From Peromyscus leucopus (Eukaryota; Chordata; Mammalia; Rodentia; Cricetidae), in the NCBI RefSeq assembly GCF_004664715.2, contig NC_051064.1:112110240-112174239 (forward strand): a DNA stretch of 64,000 nt. Direction: 5' to 3'. The notes beneath the pieces are model-generated. The model was not told where the DNA came from, did not search any database, and saw only the letters and a list, made by a program, of their open reading frames with translations. Both the position numbers and the translations under genes were made by a program. Within the stretch, counting starts at the first letter, position 1; each line of letters begins with the position of its first letter. Below are positions 1 through 10,589 of this stretch, in pieces.

Positions 1-545
1 AGTCAGGATAGTTTCTAAGAAGATACCTGTGAGAGGATTCGAAGGGGCAGAGACTTGAGCTAGATGCTGATGAATGGGAAGGAGTGAATAGGGAAACCTG
101 AAAAGGAAGCATTTCAGGCTGAGGAGCTAGGCAGGGTGAGAAAGTGGGAATGGGACTGTTAATCTGGAGCAGTGAACGCTGAAGGAACAGCTCAAAGGTT
201 TATACAATGACCTGAATCAGATGATAAGAGTGTGAAACTATGTACTAAGTGGGACCAGTCCTTGGGAAATAGGAAAAGGCCAGTCCCCAAGCCAAGGAGA
301 GAATTGCAATGTCAAATCATTGACCTTCTTCAAAACACGGTCTTACAAAGCTACATTTATTGTAAACTATCTCCCCAATAGTTTCTTAAGCCTTCTAAAG
401 CCAAAGACCTATTCCTTGGTCTGTGCTGGAGGAGTCTGAGGTCCCCCCTCCACACACACACACACACACACACACCAACTTTAAAAAAAAAAGATATGAG
501 TGAACGGTAATATCCACATCCTTGGCACTATGGAGCTAACACTTG
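1..545. other. Intergenic, no gene seen
   Basis: Apart from a (CA) tract near 451 there is no recognisable repeat, splice-compatible exon or long reading frame here. Confidence 0.5.
451..475. repeat. (CA)n microsatellite
   Basis: About 12 CA units, followed by an A-run. Confidence 0.95.
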
Positions 546-745
546 CTGATCTCTCACTGGGAGTCAAGCTGTGTTACCTCATTTAGTCCTCACAATGTGT
601 TTGTGGGAAATATTGGATTACCCTTGTATTACAAAGAAGAAATTTAGACTCATGGAGAATGTTAGTCTCACAGCAGCACTAAAGCCAGGATTTGAACTTA
701 GCTTGTCTGACTCCATAGATTTCTCCACTGCGCAAGGTTGCCAGT
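545..745 (-). mobile_element. MIR SINE, old
   Basis: Contains diverged reverse-complement MIR landmarks: cctcatttagtcctcacaa, then aagaagaaatttagac and gccaggatttgaactta. These are the cctcacaacaaccc, gaggaaactgag and ccgggattcgaaccc positions of the consensus. Confidence 0.6.
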
Positions 746-933
746 GTACTGTGACTGTGTTCATTCATTGAAAGGTATTTGCTAATCACCTAGTATACAT
801 TGGGCTTTGTGAATAAATAAGAAAGGTGACCAACCAATAAAACAGCAGAGTGATTTTCTAATGTAAGTTCTGTCAATGTGAGTTGACACAAAACTCAGGG
901 AATAATTTCCTGGGGATATTTATTTATTTTGTT

Positions 934-1042
934 GTTTTTGGAACAAGATCTCCTATAGCTTGGGTTGGCCTTGAACTTCTGATCCTCCTGTTTCTGCCTC
1001 CTAAGTTCTAGGATTGCAAGTATGTGCTATTACACCTGGTTT
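934..1042 (-). mobile_element. B1-related SINE, degenerate
   Basis: Carries the antisense B1 order: ggaacaagatctcc, gcttgggttggccttgaact, ctgcctcctaagt, ggattgcaagtatgtgc. Heavily diverged. Confidence 0.65.
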
Positions 1043-1349
1043 CTTAGAATACTGAGTCACTTTGTCATTCAACAAACACCGAACTTAGTGTGAGCTATAT
1101 CAGGTAGTGTTTAAGGACAACAATGTGAGTCATGGACCTGGCAGGAGAAAGAAACAAATATACTAATGAATACAGTATCAGAGTTAAAGATATACCATAA
1201 AGATAACAAAAATAATGTGGGCACCCAATGGAGAGGAGGTTGGTTTACTTTCAGGGTAGATACTCAAGTATAGAGGATGGCGATTTGGCACCAACATTCC
1301 TAAACTCTAACATGTCCCTCTGGTTGATTTATTAATTAATATTTATAAA

Positions 1350-1515
1350 TCATGTTTATTTATTAAGCATCTACTCTATGCCAGACACAGTAACATATTC
1401 ATTTATCTTGTTCAATTATCACAGCAACTCCATGGAGTGTTCTTGGTCCTGCTATATAGATGAGGGAACCGAAATCCAGAGAGGCAAGGTGACTTAAAGT
1501 CACCCATCTGGCAAG
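1350..1515 (-). mobile_element. MIR SINE interrupted by an ERV LTR
   Basis: Reads tttattaagcatctactct, atgccagacac, tcacagcaactcc, gatgagggaaccgaaatcca, gagaggcaaggtgactta: the reverse-complement MIR tail and core. The LTR at 1522 cuts it. Confidence 0.7.
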
Positions 1516-1521
1516 GTCCAC

Positions 1522-1849
1522 TGCTGTGGAATATTAGTTTAAGATGTGTTACATTCGTTTATGCTGTGAAACATTTAATGATGCGTAGATGTGTTGCATT
1601 CTTTTATGTCGAATTTGTTTAACTCTGTAAAGCTGTGTTGCTTTGACTGTCTAAAACACTTGATTGGTCTAATAAAGAGCTGAACAGCCAATAGCTAGGC
1701 AGGAAATAGAAATAGGCAGGGCTGATGGGCAGGGAAAATAAATAGGAGGAGAAATCTAGAGAAGAGAGCGAGGAGCAAGAAAAGGAGGAGAGGAGGACTC
1801 CAGGAGTCAGCCACCCAACCACACAGCCAGCCACAGAGTAAGAGGAAAG

Positions 1850-1905
<56 letters not shown>

Positions 1906-2133
1906 TAAATATTTTAAATTTATATATTATATTATATTATATTATATTATATTATATATATTATATTATATTATATTATATTATATTATATTTAAATTAG
2001 AAAAGCTGGCTAGAAACAAGCCAAGCTAAGGCTGGGCATTCATAAGTGAGAATAAGTCTCCCTGTATTTGTTTGGGAGCTGGGTAGCAGGTCCCCAAAGA
2101 GTAAGACAAAACAAAACAAAAAAACCAACTACA
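1522..2133 (+). mobile_element. Solo LTR of a class II ERV (MYSERV-like)
   Basis: Starts TGCTGTGGAATATT and ends CTACA, flanked by a perfect 6-bp target duplication gtccac (1516-1521 and 2134-2139), the size expected for class II (ERVK-like) elements. Landmarks are gattggtctaataaagagct, ccaatagctaggcagg, ccaagctaaggc and gggagctgggtagcagg. The middle has been expanded by AT microsatellites. Only one LTR is present, with no internal region. The family name is from memory. Confidence 0.75.
1852..1992. repeat. (AT)n and (ATATT)n microsatellites inside the LTR
   Basis: About 25 AT units (1852-1901), a short AT-rich bridge, then ATATT pentamers (1919-1992). Confidence 0.95.
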
Positions 2134-2342
2134 GTCCACCCCAGAAGGGTCCATCTCATTCCTAGCTCAGTTCAAAACCAGTGTATTTCATTGCCTCTTG
2201 GTACCAGTTGACCCTCATTACCATCAATTCCTTAAGTCTTTTTATTTCCCCCCTCTATTCAGTTGATATTGTTACAATTTATAGCATCAACTCTAACTTC
2301 ACCAGAAAAGTGTAATGAATGGTTAAGAAAACAATGTCTGGA

Positions 2343-2440
2343 CGCCAGGTGTGGTGGTGCACACTTATAATTTGGGAGGCGGAGTGAGGAGAATGGCTAC
2401 AAGGCCAGCCTGGTCTACAGAGTGAGTTCCAGGTCAGCAT
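2343..2440 (+). mobile_element. B1 SINE, degenerate
   Basis: Reads gccaggtgtggtggtgcac, then ggccagcctggtctacagag and gagttccagg, with an internal deletion. Confidence 0.75.
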
Positions 2441-2797
2441 GTTCTAGTGGACTAATGAGGGAGATGCTGGACAGAGGGGCAGGGAGAAGGAGCGGGGAGT
2501 GGGAGTGGAGAGAGAGAAAGGGGAAGAAAGAGAAAGAACTATCTTTGGAAACTGTGTAGAGTGAACTCTGGCTCGGCACCTTACCAGAATTGTGACTTTT
2601 GGGGAAAAAAAAAATCACCTAATCTCTCTCTCTCTCAGATTCTGTATCTGTAAAGGAGGGACATTTAATAGGGCGGCCGTAAGTGCTAAATGAGGCAATA
2701 TCTATAAACTGTTCAGTAAAGTGGGTATAGTGAATGCTAGCTGTGACAGTTTTACTGCTCTCTTTCTTTCTACAGCCCCAACAATGAGAGTCGATTT

Positions 2798-2951
2798 TTT
2801 CCTTTGGTTTTTCGAGAAAAGTTTTCTCTGTGTAGCCTTGGCTGTCCTAGAACTGATTCTGTAGACCAGGCTGGCCTCAAACTCAAGAGATCCACCTGCC
2901 TCTGCTTCCCGTGCACTGGGATTAAAGGTGTGCACCAACACTGCCTGGCTT
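2798..2951 (-). mobile_element. B1 SINE
   Basis: Antisense B1: tttttcgagaaaagttttc, ctgtagaccaggctggcctc, gggattaaaggtgtgcacc. Confidence 0.9.
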
Positions 2952-4452
2952 GAGAGTTCAATTTTTAATGAAGTTACCAAATATACCTTCAAAGTGATCC
3001 TTTGAGGACAAACAAAGCCTTATCTGTGTCCTTGGTGTCCTAGGATGCTAAGTCAGACTTTTAGGAGACCTACTTACATTGGGACCCCTTGAACTTCTTT
3101 GGGCACAATTATAAGTATGCTCTTTGGATGGGTAATTAGACTCAGAAAGACAAGAAATCAGTCATTTGAGCTGAGTGTAGTCAAAACCTGCCTCTGACTT
3201 CTGGAATGAGGAATTGGGGAGAAAATGAGTTGTTAATGGTGTCTCTTGTAACTGTAGCCATATTCTATGTACCAGCTAATATAGAGTCTCCAAGTGGAAG
3301 TGAGTTTCACACCAGTAAAGAATACCCATTGACTGTTCTTTGGTCTACTCTCTTTTTGAAAACAACTGTTTTACATGATTATTCTCTGAGCCAAACAAGT
3401 GCCATCTTTGGAAGATTTGCTGTAGCCACTTGCAAAAGATCATCCCGGCTGGCCTTGTTGACCGTTTGTACTCTTCATGGAGGGACAAGGAAGATCACTT
3501 AAATATCCAGACACTCCATACCAACTGTTGTAGGCCACTCTTGCCCTAACTGCCTGTAACCTCAGGGAAGGGCTGGACTCTAGCCACTAGAGTATTCTCG
3601 GCAAGGAAGACGAGAGCTTCCCTCTATGCCGCTGTGGGAACACCATCCTCTCTGCTGGGTACAGACTTTCCAGTGTGGCCTTTAGGGGAGCACCCAAAGT
3701 TCCCCCTCACCTATGCTCTGTAAATGTATAGATTCCCCACAGGTGAACTTGGTCTTTAGTGGAATCTTATCTCCATGTGCCCCATTTATGGTTGGGAACT
3801 TGAAAAGAGGGGTAGACTTTAGCAACAAAAACAACAACAAAAAATCCACAACCACTAACAACAACTAAAGGCTTTCCTGCTGGAAGAACATGAATAGTGA
3901 TTAAAAAGAAGCCTGGGGCTATTCTGACAAAATCCAGAGAAAAGGCTACCATCTTTTTTTTTTTTTTTTAAACAGCGTTAATATTTTATTAGGTGATTTA
4001 TCTGTCTCCTCTTGAAGCTGTGGTGTTTGCTTGAAAATGAAACCACTTTAACGTGTCCATGCATTATCTAACGTTCCCATCATGTGCCAAGAAATATACT
4101 GAGTCCAACAGTTTCTGAAGACAAACTTGTTTCCTTCGTCCTTGTCCAGTTACCAGCAAATGGCTTTGGAACCTTTTTATCCCCTTATTCAGAGTCCTAG
4201 GGAAGAAAGATATCCACTTCTATGTGTCTACCTCCCCCTGGTGGCCAATCAGGAAATCATCGCTGCCCAAACCAACAGGTGCATTAAGTCTTCACGTTAA
4301 ACTTCAAGAACTGAGGCAATAGTTCTGAAAACACTGTTATGGGTCAGGCTTTGTAACAAATGCTCACTGAATTTAAAGTCACCGAATCCTCAGGACATCC
4401 CTATACAGATGTGTTTTGTAGATGAGAGAACCAAGGTTAGGAGACTTAACCA
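2952..4452. other. Intergenic, no gene seen
   Basis: No recognisable exon or SINE, only a poly-T run near 3954-3969. The 98-codon frame at 3206-3502 has no family features. Confidence 0.5.
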
Positions 4453-4638
4453 ATGGTTGGGTAGTGATGGCCCATGCTTTTAATCCCAGCTCTCGGCAGG
4501 CAGAGGTAGGCAGATCTCTGAGTTGGAGTCTCATAGAGACTTGTCTACATAGAGAGTTCCAGGACATCCAGAGCTACACAAAGAAACCCTGTCTCAAAAA
4601 ACCTCAAAAACAAAACAACGACAAAAACAAAAACAAAG
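4453..4638 (+). mobile_element. B1 SINE with A-rich tail
   Basis: Reads gcttttaatcccagctctc, ggcagatctctgagttgg, agctacacaaagaaaccctg, then a CAAAAA-rich tail. Confidence 0.85.
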
Positions 4639-5047
4639 CAAAGAGATTTGTTCAAAATCATGTAAGAGATTTTAGCAGTGAAGATTTTAGGCTAACCCCT
4701 TTGTACTATTCCTTTCTTTTACAAACTGCTCACATACCCATGTACACACCTATTAGTCACCCCCATACAGCACACATATATATCCATCATTTTAATTAAC
4801 CCTCACAATTCAATGGAGACTCAATATACCTTCTTTAAGAGCTGAGCCTTGGAGAAATAACATACTTTCCCCTTGGCTGTATGGCTCTTAGTATTAAGTT
4901 TTACCCAGGCTCCTGTGTTTACTATGAAACTTCTCAAGCTGATTTGAGAGCAGCCTCGACAACTTGCCACCATTATCAATCCTTGATATCACCAAAGAAT
5001 TTACCTGGAGACACTTGATAAAAACACTTGCCTTAAAAAATTTCCAG

Positions 5048-5224
5048 GGGGCTGAAGAGCTGGCTCAGCAGTTAAGAGCACTGGCTACTCTTCCAGAGGA
5101 CCTGGGTTCAATTCCCAGCACCCATATGGCAGTTCATAACTGTCTGTAACTCTAGTTCCAGGAGATCCGACACTCCACACGAATATAAATGCAAGCAAAA
5201 CACCAATAAAATAAACAAATAATT
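5048..5224 (+). mobile_element. B2 SINE
   Basis: Has the tRNA-like head ggctgaagagctggctcagc, agttaagagcactggct, the box-B-like ggttcaattcccagcaccc and an A-rich tail with aataaaataaacaaa. Confidence 0.92.
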
Positions 5225-5249
5225 TTTTTCAAAAAAGAATATTATCGGG

Positions 5250-5382
5250 CAGCTGGGCAGTGTTGGCTCATGCCATTAATACCAGTACTCTAGAAGCAGA
5301 GGCAGGTGGATCTCTGTGAGTTCCAGGACAGCCAGGGCTACACAGAGAAAACCTACCTTGAAAAAACAAGACAAAAAAATAT
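5250..5382 (+). mobile_element. B1 SINE with deletion
   Basis: Reads gctgggcagtgttggctcat, ggcaggtggatctctgtgag, ccagggctacacagagaaaa. Confidence 0.85.
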
Positions 5383-5429
5383 CATCAGACCTCATGAGTA
5401 CTGGCCAACAAAAACCAAACTCCGTGTTT

Positions 5430-5650
5430 GTTTGTTTGTTTGTTTGTTTTGTATGCTCTTTTGTTTCATTTTGGCATTTTTTGTCTTATTGATTTTTTGC
5501 TTTGATTTTTGTTTGTGGGTTTTTTATTTGACAGAGAAAGAAAGAAGAAAGTTGGGTGGGTAGGGAAGTGGGGATCATCTGGGAGGAAGTGGAGGAGGGG
5601 AAACATGATAAAAATATATTGTATGAAAAAATTAAATAAAATCCCTAAAT
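5430..5650 (+). mobile_element. LINE-1 3' end (truncated)
   Basis: (GTTT)n, then purine-rich DNA and aaacatgataaaaatatatt followed by gtatgaaaaaattaaataaa. This is the usual rodent L1 3' UTR terminus. Confidence 0.6.
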
Positions 5651-6103
5651 GCAATTGAAAATCATAAAAATAATGTTATCAAATAATATAATTTCTAAAT
5701 AAGATATGTGTTGATGTATTCATGTGTGTATGCACATGTATGTAATGGAAGAGTACAGTGTAGCAGAGTTAAGATTGAGAGGCTAAGAGATTGGCTAGGC
5801 CAATTTACTTCACATACCAGCATGAGAGTGTGTGGTTTTAGCAATTTTAAAATTATTCTAGGTCATGGACTTTTGGAGTTCACTTCTGACTAGTGGAAAG
5901 TACAACAGTGGACCCATTAAATGCCAGATATCTGCTGTAATAGTACTGTCTCTACTACGTGGGTTTGCATTTTAAAACAGTCTATAATAAGTTGTAAATG
6001 AACAAGTTAAGATTTAAATGTCAAGCATTAGATATAAGCCTTGGTAGTTAATATCAGTGAGAAGGCATAATGGAGAACTGAGTATTAAGTCTAAATTTGA
6101 GTT

Positions 6104-6106
<3 letters not shown>
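5651..6106. other. Intergenic, no gene seen
   Basis: AT-rich DNA without a recognised repeat or exon. Confidence 0.4.

Positions 6107-6168
<62 letters not shown>
6107..6168. repeat. (TC)n microsatellite
   Basis: About 30 uninterrupted TC units, at the A-tail (antisense) end of the adjacent B1. Confidence 0.97.
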
Positions 6169-6170
<2 letters not shown>

Positions 6171-6293
6171 GAGATAAGGTTTCTCTGTGTAGCCCTGGCT
6201 GTCCTGGAACTCACTCCATAGACCAGGCTGGCCTTGAACTCATAGAGATCCACTTACCTCTACCACCCACGTGCTGGGCTTAAAGGCTTGCTC
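6169..6293 (-). mobile_element. B1 SINE
   Basis: Reads gagataaggtttctctgtgt, agccctggctgtcctggaac, ccaggctggccttgaactca. Confidence 0.88.
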
Positions 6294-6549
6294 CCCCCCT
6301 TTTTTTTCACTAGCTGTGTATCCTTGATAAACAAAGCCATTGACCTTAATGATCTTATCTGTTGAGTGAGGCATGAGTGAACTCAGAGCATACTAATTTT
6401 TATGTAATCAAATGTTACTATTCCAGTAATTAGATTGTCTTATTGGGATCTAATGATTTTTCAGTAGATGGAAAGCTATTCAGGACTTCAGTTAAGATCT
6501 GATCATGCTGATGGATCTTTGGGATTTGAAATTGGAGGAATACGTACAC

Positions 6550-7281
6550 AATAGGCAGAATGATGACCTCCCTAAGATGCCCATGTCCTGATCCATGGAA
6601 TCTGCAAATATATTATTATAAATGACAGGTATGAGTCGAGTTTGCTGAGGGAGTTGAGATTATTAGGTAGCTAATCCTGAAATAGGAAGATTATATTGGA
6701 TTATCTGGTTGGTTCAACACAGGATCCTTCAAAGTAGAATAGAGAGAGGAAGACATAACTACAGAGAGATGTCATGTGTCTCGCTTTGAAGATGAGGAAG
6801 AGGGACACAAGCCAAGGAATTTGAGCAATATCTAGAAGTTAGGAGTAGCTCTTCTAGAGCGTTAAGAAAGGAATGCAAACAGTTGAGGGATGTAGCCCAG
6901 CGGCAGACCATGTGCCTGCTCTGGTCCCCAGCACAGAGGATAACGACATGCAGGAGAACAATATAACTGTGTCAATGCCTTTACTTTTCTCTTTAGATTT
7001 CACTTTGAAATAGCATCTTATTCTGTAACCCAGGCTGGTCTGGCACTCACTCTGCAAACCAGGCTGCCTTCACACTGGTAACAATTCTCCTGCCTCTGGC
7101 TCTTGATTGCTGCGATTATAGACATGTGTCAGCCACTACACCTGGCTCAACTTTTAATTTTAGCACAGTGTGACTTGTGTCCAACTTCCGTTCTATAGTA
7201 CTAGACGATAACACACTTGTGTTATCCAAGTCACTAAGTCTGTGTCAATTTGTTTCAGATGCAACAGAAAACTAATACAGT
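6550..7281 (+). mobile_element. MLT1-type MaLR LTR, interrupted by a SINE block
   Basis: Left part (6550-6857): agaatgatgacctccctaag, catgtcctgatccatggaat, gaagattatattggattatc, cacaagccaaggaatttgag. Right part (7147-7281): aattttagcacagtgtgac, ccaagtcactaagtctgtg, gcaacagaaaactaatac. These are the ordered landmarks of a mammalian MaLR LTR. About 290 bases of SINE sequence separate the halves. Confidence 0.7.
6858..7146. mobile_element. SINE block inside the MaLR: ID/B4-like head then antisense B1
   Basis: Reads gagggatgtagcccagcggc and ctctggtccccagcac (tRNA-like, + strand), then an antisense B1 (ctgtaacccaggctggtct, gcgattatagacatgtgtc). Confidence 0.55.
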
Positions 7282-7324
7282 ATCTATGACCATCACTGTG
7301 TGCAAATTTATTCGCTGTTTCTTG

Positions 7325-7500
7325 TGGTGGAGCAGAAAAGGCACTAGACTGGAAATCTGAAGAACAAGGTCCACATTCCAATTCTACCATTCAGTAGTTA
7401 CATCACTACCAGTAAGTAGTTCTTTGAGTTTATCATGGGCAGCGCTGACCTCACAGAGTTGTTATGAAAACAAATGAGATCATGGGTGCGTAAGCTGCAA
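7325..7500 (+). mobile_element. MIR SINE
   Basis: Reads gcactagactggaaatctga, then ctaccattcagtagttac, ctcacagagttgttatgaaa and caaatgagatcatg, in the order of a MIR consensus. Confidence 0.65.
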
Positions 7501-8204
7501 TACATCCTATGCTTGAAATAAATTACTATTTACAGTGCTTTATATGTGATACACAAGAAAAACTTGATAATTAGTCTTTGACAGTCCTTGGCACTGATGA
7601 GGAAATGGATTCAAAACATATATTAGGCACAACAAGGAGGAAAAGATATTATAAATGGTATCTATTACTAAACTGATTATAATGTTTTTAGGAAGATAAC
7701 ATTCATAAGAAGATTTAAACAGGAACTTAAATTTATATAAAATGATAACATACAGAAGTCCCACGGTTCTATATGATTTATATATGATTACTCACCAAGA
7801 AAGCAATGCAAACAACATGTATCTCCAGTCCAGGCATGGAATGGGTGATAAGTCTGTGTAGGAATACTCAATGGAGGCCTGTGGGAGGAACATCTTCGGT
7901 AGGCTCTTGGAGGGTGTGGCTAGATGGAGAGTCCCTGCCAATTCTCCCACAAACAGTGTCTGCCCACAAATCCAGGAACCACACTGTGCATTTTACAGCA
8001 CCAGCAGTCAGTTCTGCTATTTCAAGTGTTACTCATCTCATCGCCATTCAGAAATATTTTTTTTCTTTTTGGCAACAATTTCAAACTTACAGGAGAGGTG
8101 CAAGAATAGTACAAAGTCTGTTTTCCCCTGAGCCTTTTGAGAGGAAGTGCCCAACTGACACTGTATCACCTGCAAATGATTGAAACTGGGCTATCTTCCC
8201 TTCC
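7501..8204. other. Intergenic, no gene seen
   Basis: Three overlapping short frames at 7806-8183 show no domain or coding bias. No repeat identified. Confidence 0.4.
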
Positions 8205-8300
8205 CTTTCATTTTCTTCATCTTTTGATGGTAGGGATCAAACTTAGGCCTTTGTATGTGCTAAGCATATATTCTACCACTAGTAGACAGGCCCAGTCCGG
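8205..8300 (-). mobile_element. ID/B4-like tRNA-derived SINE fragment
   Basis: The reverse complement contains a box-B-like gtttgatccctacc preceded by a tRNA-like gtggtagaatatatgctta. Confidence 0.5.
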
Positions 8301-8559
8301 AATCACAAAGTTCATATCAATGCATTACAGCTGGGTTACTCTTTACTGGGGGGATATGAACAAACACTGTTCACCCCAGATTGGGCGCTAATAGTAGACA
8401 AAGGAAAGATTCCACCAAAATCCAATTTGGCAAGCCAATCAGTTTGTTGGACTTACTTATAGGCACGTGGGTGACCCCCAAACAGCTCATCACTGCAAAG
8501 TCACACTGCATCATGAGTAATGGCCTCATGGATTTCCACTTTCTTTATTTAATATTCAT

Positions 8560-9225
8560 TATACATGGATCATGTTACACAAGGACATTTTCATGCAAGT
8601 ATGTATTATACATTGAGCATTTTCCTCGCTCACATCCTTTTAACCTCTGTTTTTCACCCTTTTCTCTCTCTCATTGATCTCCCTTGTTTCCCCAGACAGC
8701 TTCACTTCTATTTTCACGTCTTATAGACATATACGACAGTACGTATCTGCATAAAATCTAAGAATCATAAATGAGAGAAAGCATCTGATATCGGCCTTCC
8801 CAAGGCTGGCTTAATTCACTTAATATGATTATCTTCATTTACATCCATTTTTCTACAGATGACATAGCTCCATTCTTCTTATAGCTGAAGCAAATTCCAT
8901 TCTGTCATAACCATGTGCATATCTCACAGTTCTTTCACGCATTCCTGTGATGCTGGATGACTAGGTTGGTTCCATAACATAACCTAGCTATTGTGCCTGG
9001 TGCTGTAATAAACACTGGTTAGCAAATATCTTTATGATATATCAACTTAGAATCCTTTGGTTTAATATCCAGGAATGATACAGCTAGATCATATGGTATA
9101 AAGTTTTAGGTTTTTTTTTTTTTTTTTTTTAAGAAATCCCATACTGGTTTCCATGGTAATTAGGTTAACTTACATTACCACTAGCAGTGTATGAGGGTTT
9201 TCCCTTTTGTCCACATCACCACCGC
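8560..9225 (-). mobile_element. Old LINE-1 3' UTR
   Basis: The reverse complement carries an L1M-type series: ggtaatgtaagttaacc, taccatatgatctagctgta, tcctggatattaaaccaaa and tgtttattacagcacc. A poly-T run (9111-9131) sits inside. Confidence 0.65.
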
Positions 9226-9244
9226 CACTTGTGATTGTTTTTCC

Positions 9245-9645
9245 TTGTTTTCCACAGTCTCATGTAGCCCAGACTGGTTTCAAACTCATTAAGTCACTAA
9301 GGATGACCATGAACTCTTTGAGCCTCCTGAACCCGCCTCCTGGGGGATTACAGGTATATGCCAATACACCTAGGTTTAGGAGGTGCCGGAAACTGTACTG
9401 TGGGTTCCAGGAATCTAGCTAGGCTTGTCAGGCTTGGGTGGTAAGTGCTTTTACCTGCTGAGCCATCTTGCTGACCTTGAATGATGCCATTCATTTGTTT
9501 GCTCGCTTGTGAGATTGGGGTCTCATATAGCTTATGTTGGCCTTGAACTTTCAATGTACAGCTGAGACTGTCTTTGAACACCTGATTTTCCTGCCTCCAC
9601 CTTCCAAGTGCTTGGATTATAAGCATGTGCAATTATACATGGCTT
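9245..9645 (-). mobile_element. Cluster of degenerate SINEs: B1, B3-like, B1
   Basis: B1-like at about 9245-9375 (catgtagcccagactggttt), a B3/B2 head at 9405-9475 (aagtgcttttacctgctgag then ccatcttgctgac), and a B1-like at 9495-9645 (gttggccttgaactttcaat). Confidence 0.6.
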
Positions 9646-9849
9646 GGATCCTGTCTTTTAAACCAATCTGCTAATCTGAATCTTTTGGTTGGAAATTGAC
9701 ATTCAGATATTATTGAAAGATGTGTATTCATACCTATCACTTTGTTGGTTTTGTGGTGTTTGGAGTATTCCTATCCTCATGTTAAACTACTTTTCTATAT
9801 GATTTTCCTGTTGTGATTAAAAAAAAAAAACTGGGAGAGGAAAAGGTTT

Positions 9850-10192
9850 TGTAGGCAGATTTTTCTGTCCTGCCATCCAGCTCCCAAATCACAACACGGA
9901 GACTTATTCTTAATTATGAAAGCTCAGTCAATAGCTTAGGCTTGTTTCTAACTAGTTCTTATAACTTAAATTACCCCATTTCCATTCACTTATGTGCTGC
10001 CACGTGGCTCATGGCTTGTTATCGTATCTCCTACATGCCATGCTTCCTCTGTGTCTGGCTGGTAACTTCCTTTCTTTTTCCCAGCATTCTCTCTGCCCCC
10101 AAAATCCTGCCTAGCTATTGGCCATTCAGCTTTTTATTCAGCCAATCAGAGTGACACATGTTCACAGTATACAAGAAGATTATTCCACAACA
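9850..10192 (-). mobile_element. Class II ERV LTR, minus strand
   Basis: The reverse complement begins TGTTGTGGAATAATC and contains gattggctgaataaaaagct, ggccaatagctaggcagg and gggagctggatggcagg, so it belongs to the same superfamily as the LTR at 1522. The left edge is uncertain and no target duplication was found. Confidence 0.65.
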
Positions 10193-10194
10193 GG

Positions 10195-10560
10195 ATGTGT
10201 TTCTTCTTTCAATTTACAGTCCATCGTTGAGAGAAGCTAAGGCAGGCACTCAAAATAGGCTTGAAGCAGAACTCACACGGTAATGCTGCTTACTGACTTG
10301 CTCCCAAGCTCATTGTCACCTACCCAGGGATGGCACTGCCCACAGGATGCCTTCCTACAATGATTAGCAATTAAGAAAATGCCCCCAGGGTTGGGGATTT
10401 AGCTCAGTGGTAGAGCACAAGGCCCTGGGTTCGGTCCTCAGCTCTGAAAAAGAAAAAGAAAATGCCCCCATGAATATGACTTCAGGCCAATCTGTTGTAG
10501 GCAGCTCCTCAGTTGAGAGTCCCTGTTCCCAAGTATGTAAAGTTGACAACAGGATTAGCG
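10195..10560 (+). mobile_element. Abundant rodent medium-length repeat, family not resolved
   Basis: Reads ttacagtccatcgttgagag, tgctgcttactgacttgctc, agggatggcactgcccacag, and, after the ID insertion, caggccaatctgttgtaggc and tcagttgagagtccctgttc. The same order occurs at 16,715 (+), 29,675 (-) and 31,600 (-). Confidence 0.6.
10388..10455 (+). mobile_element. ID SINE (BC1-type, tRNA-Ala-derived) with target duplication
   Basis: Reads gggttggggatttagctcag, tggtagagcacaaggccctg, ggttcggtcctcagctct and then an A-rich tail. Flanked by a 15-bp duplication aagaaaatgccccca (10373-10387 and 10456-10470). The anticodon-arm region is shortened. Confidence 0.92.
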
Positions 10561-10589
10561 GTCACAGACTCCTTTAAATGTTGTCTACA

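Noticed and set aside
3206..3502. 98-codon open frame, + strand
   Set aside because: No family motif, no splice context and no coding bias. It is isolated in intergenic DNA.
7806..8183. Overlapping frames up to 125 codons in two frames
   Set aside because: The two frames read the same DNA with no recognisable protein and no exon signals.
10388..10455. tRNA gene (box A and box B present)
   Set aside because: It is an ID SINE. It has an A-rich tail and target duplication and lacks a full anticodon arm.
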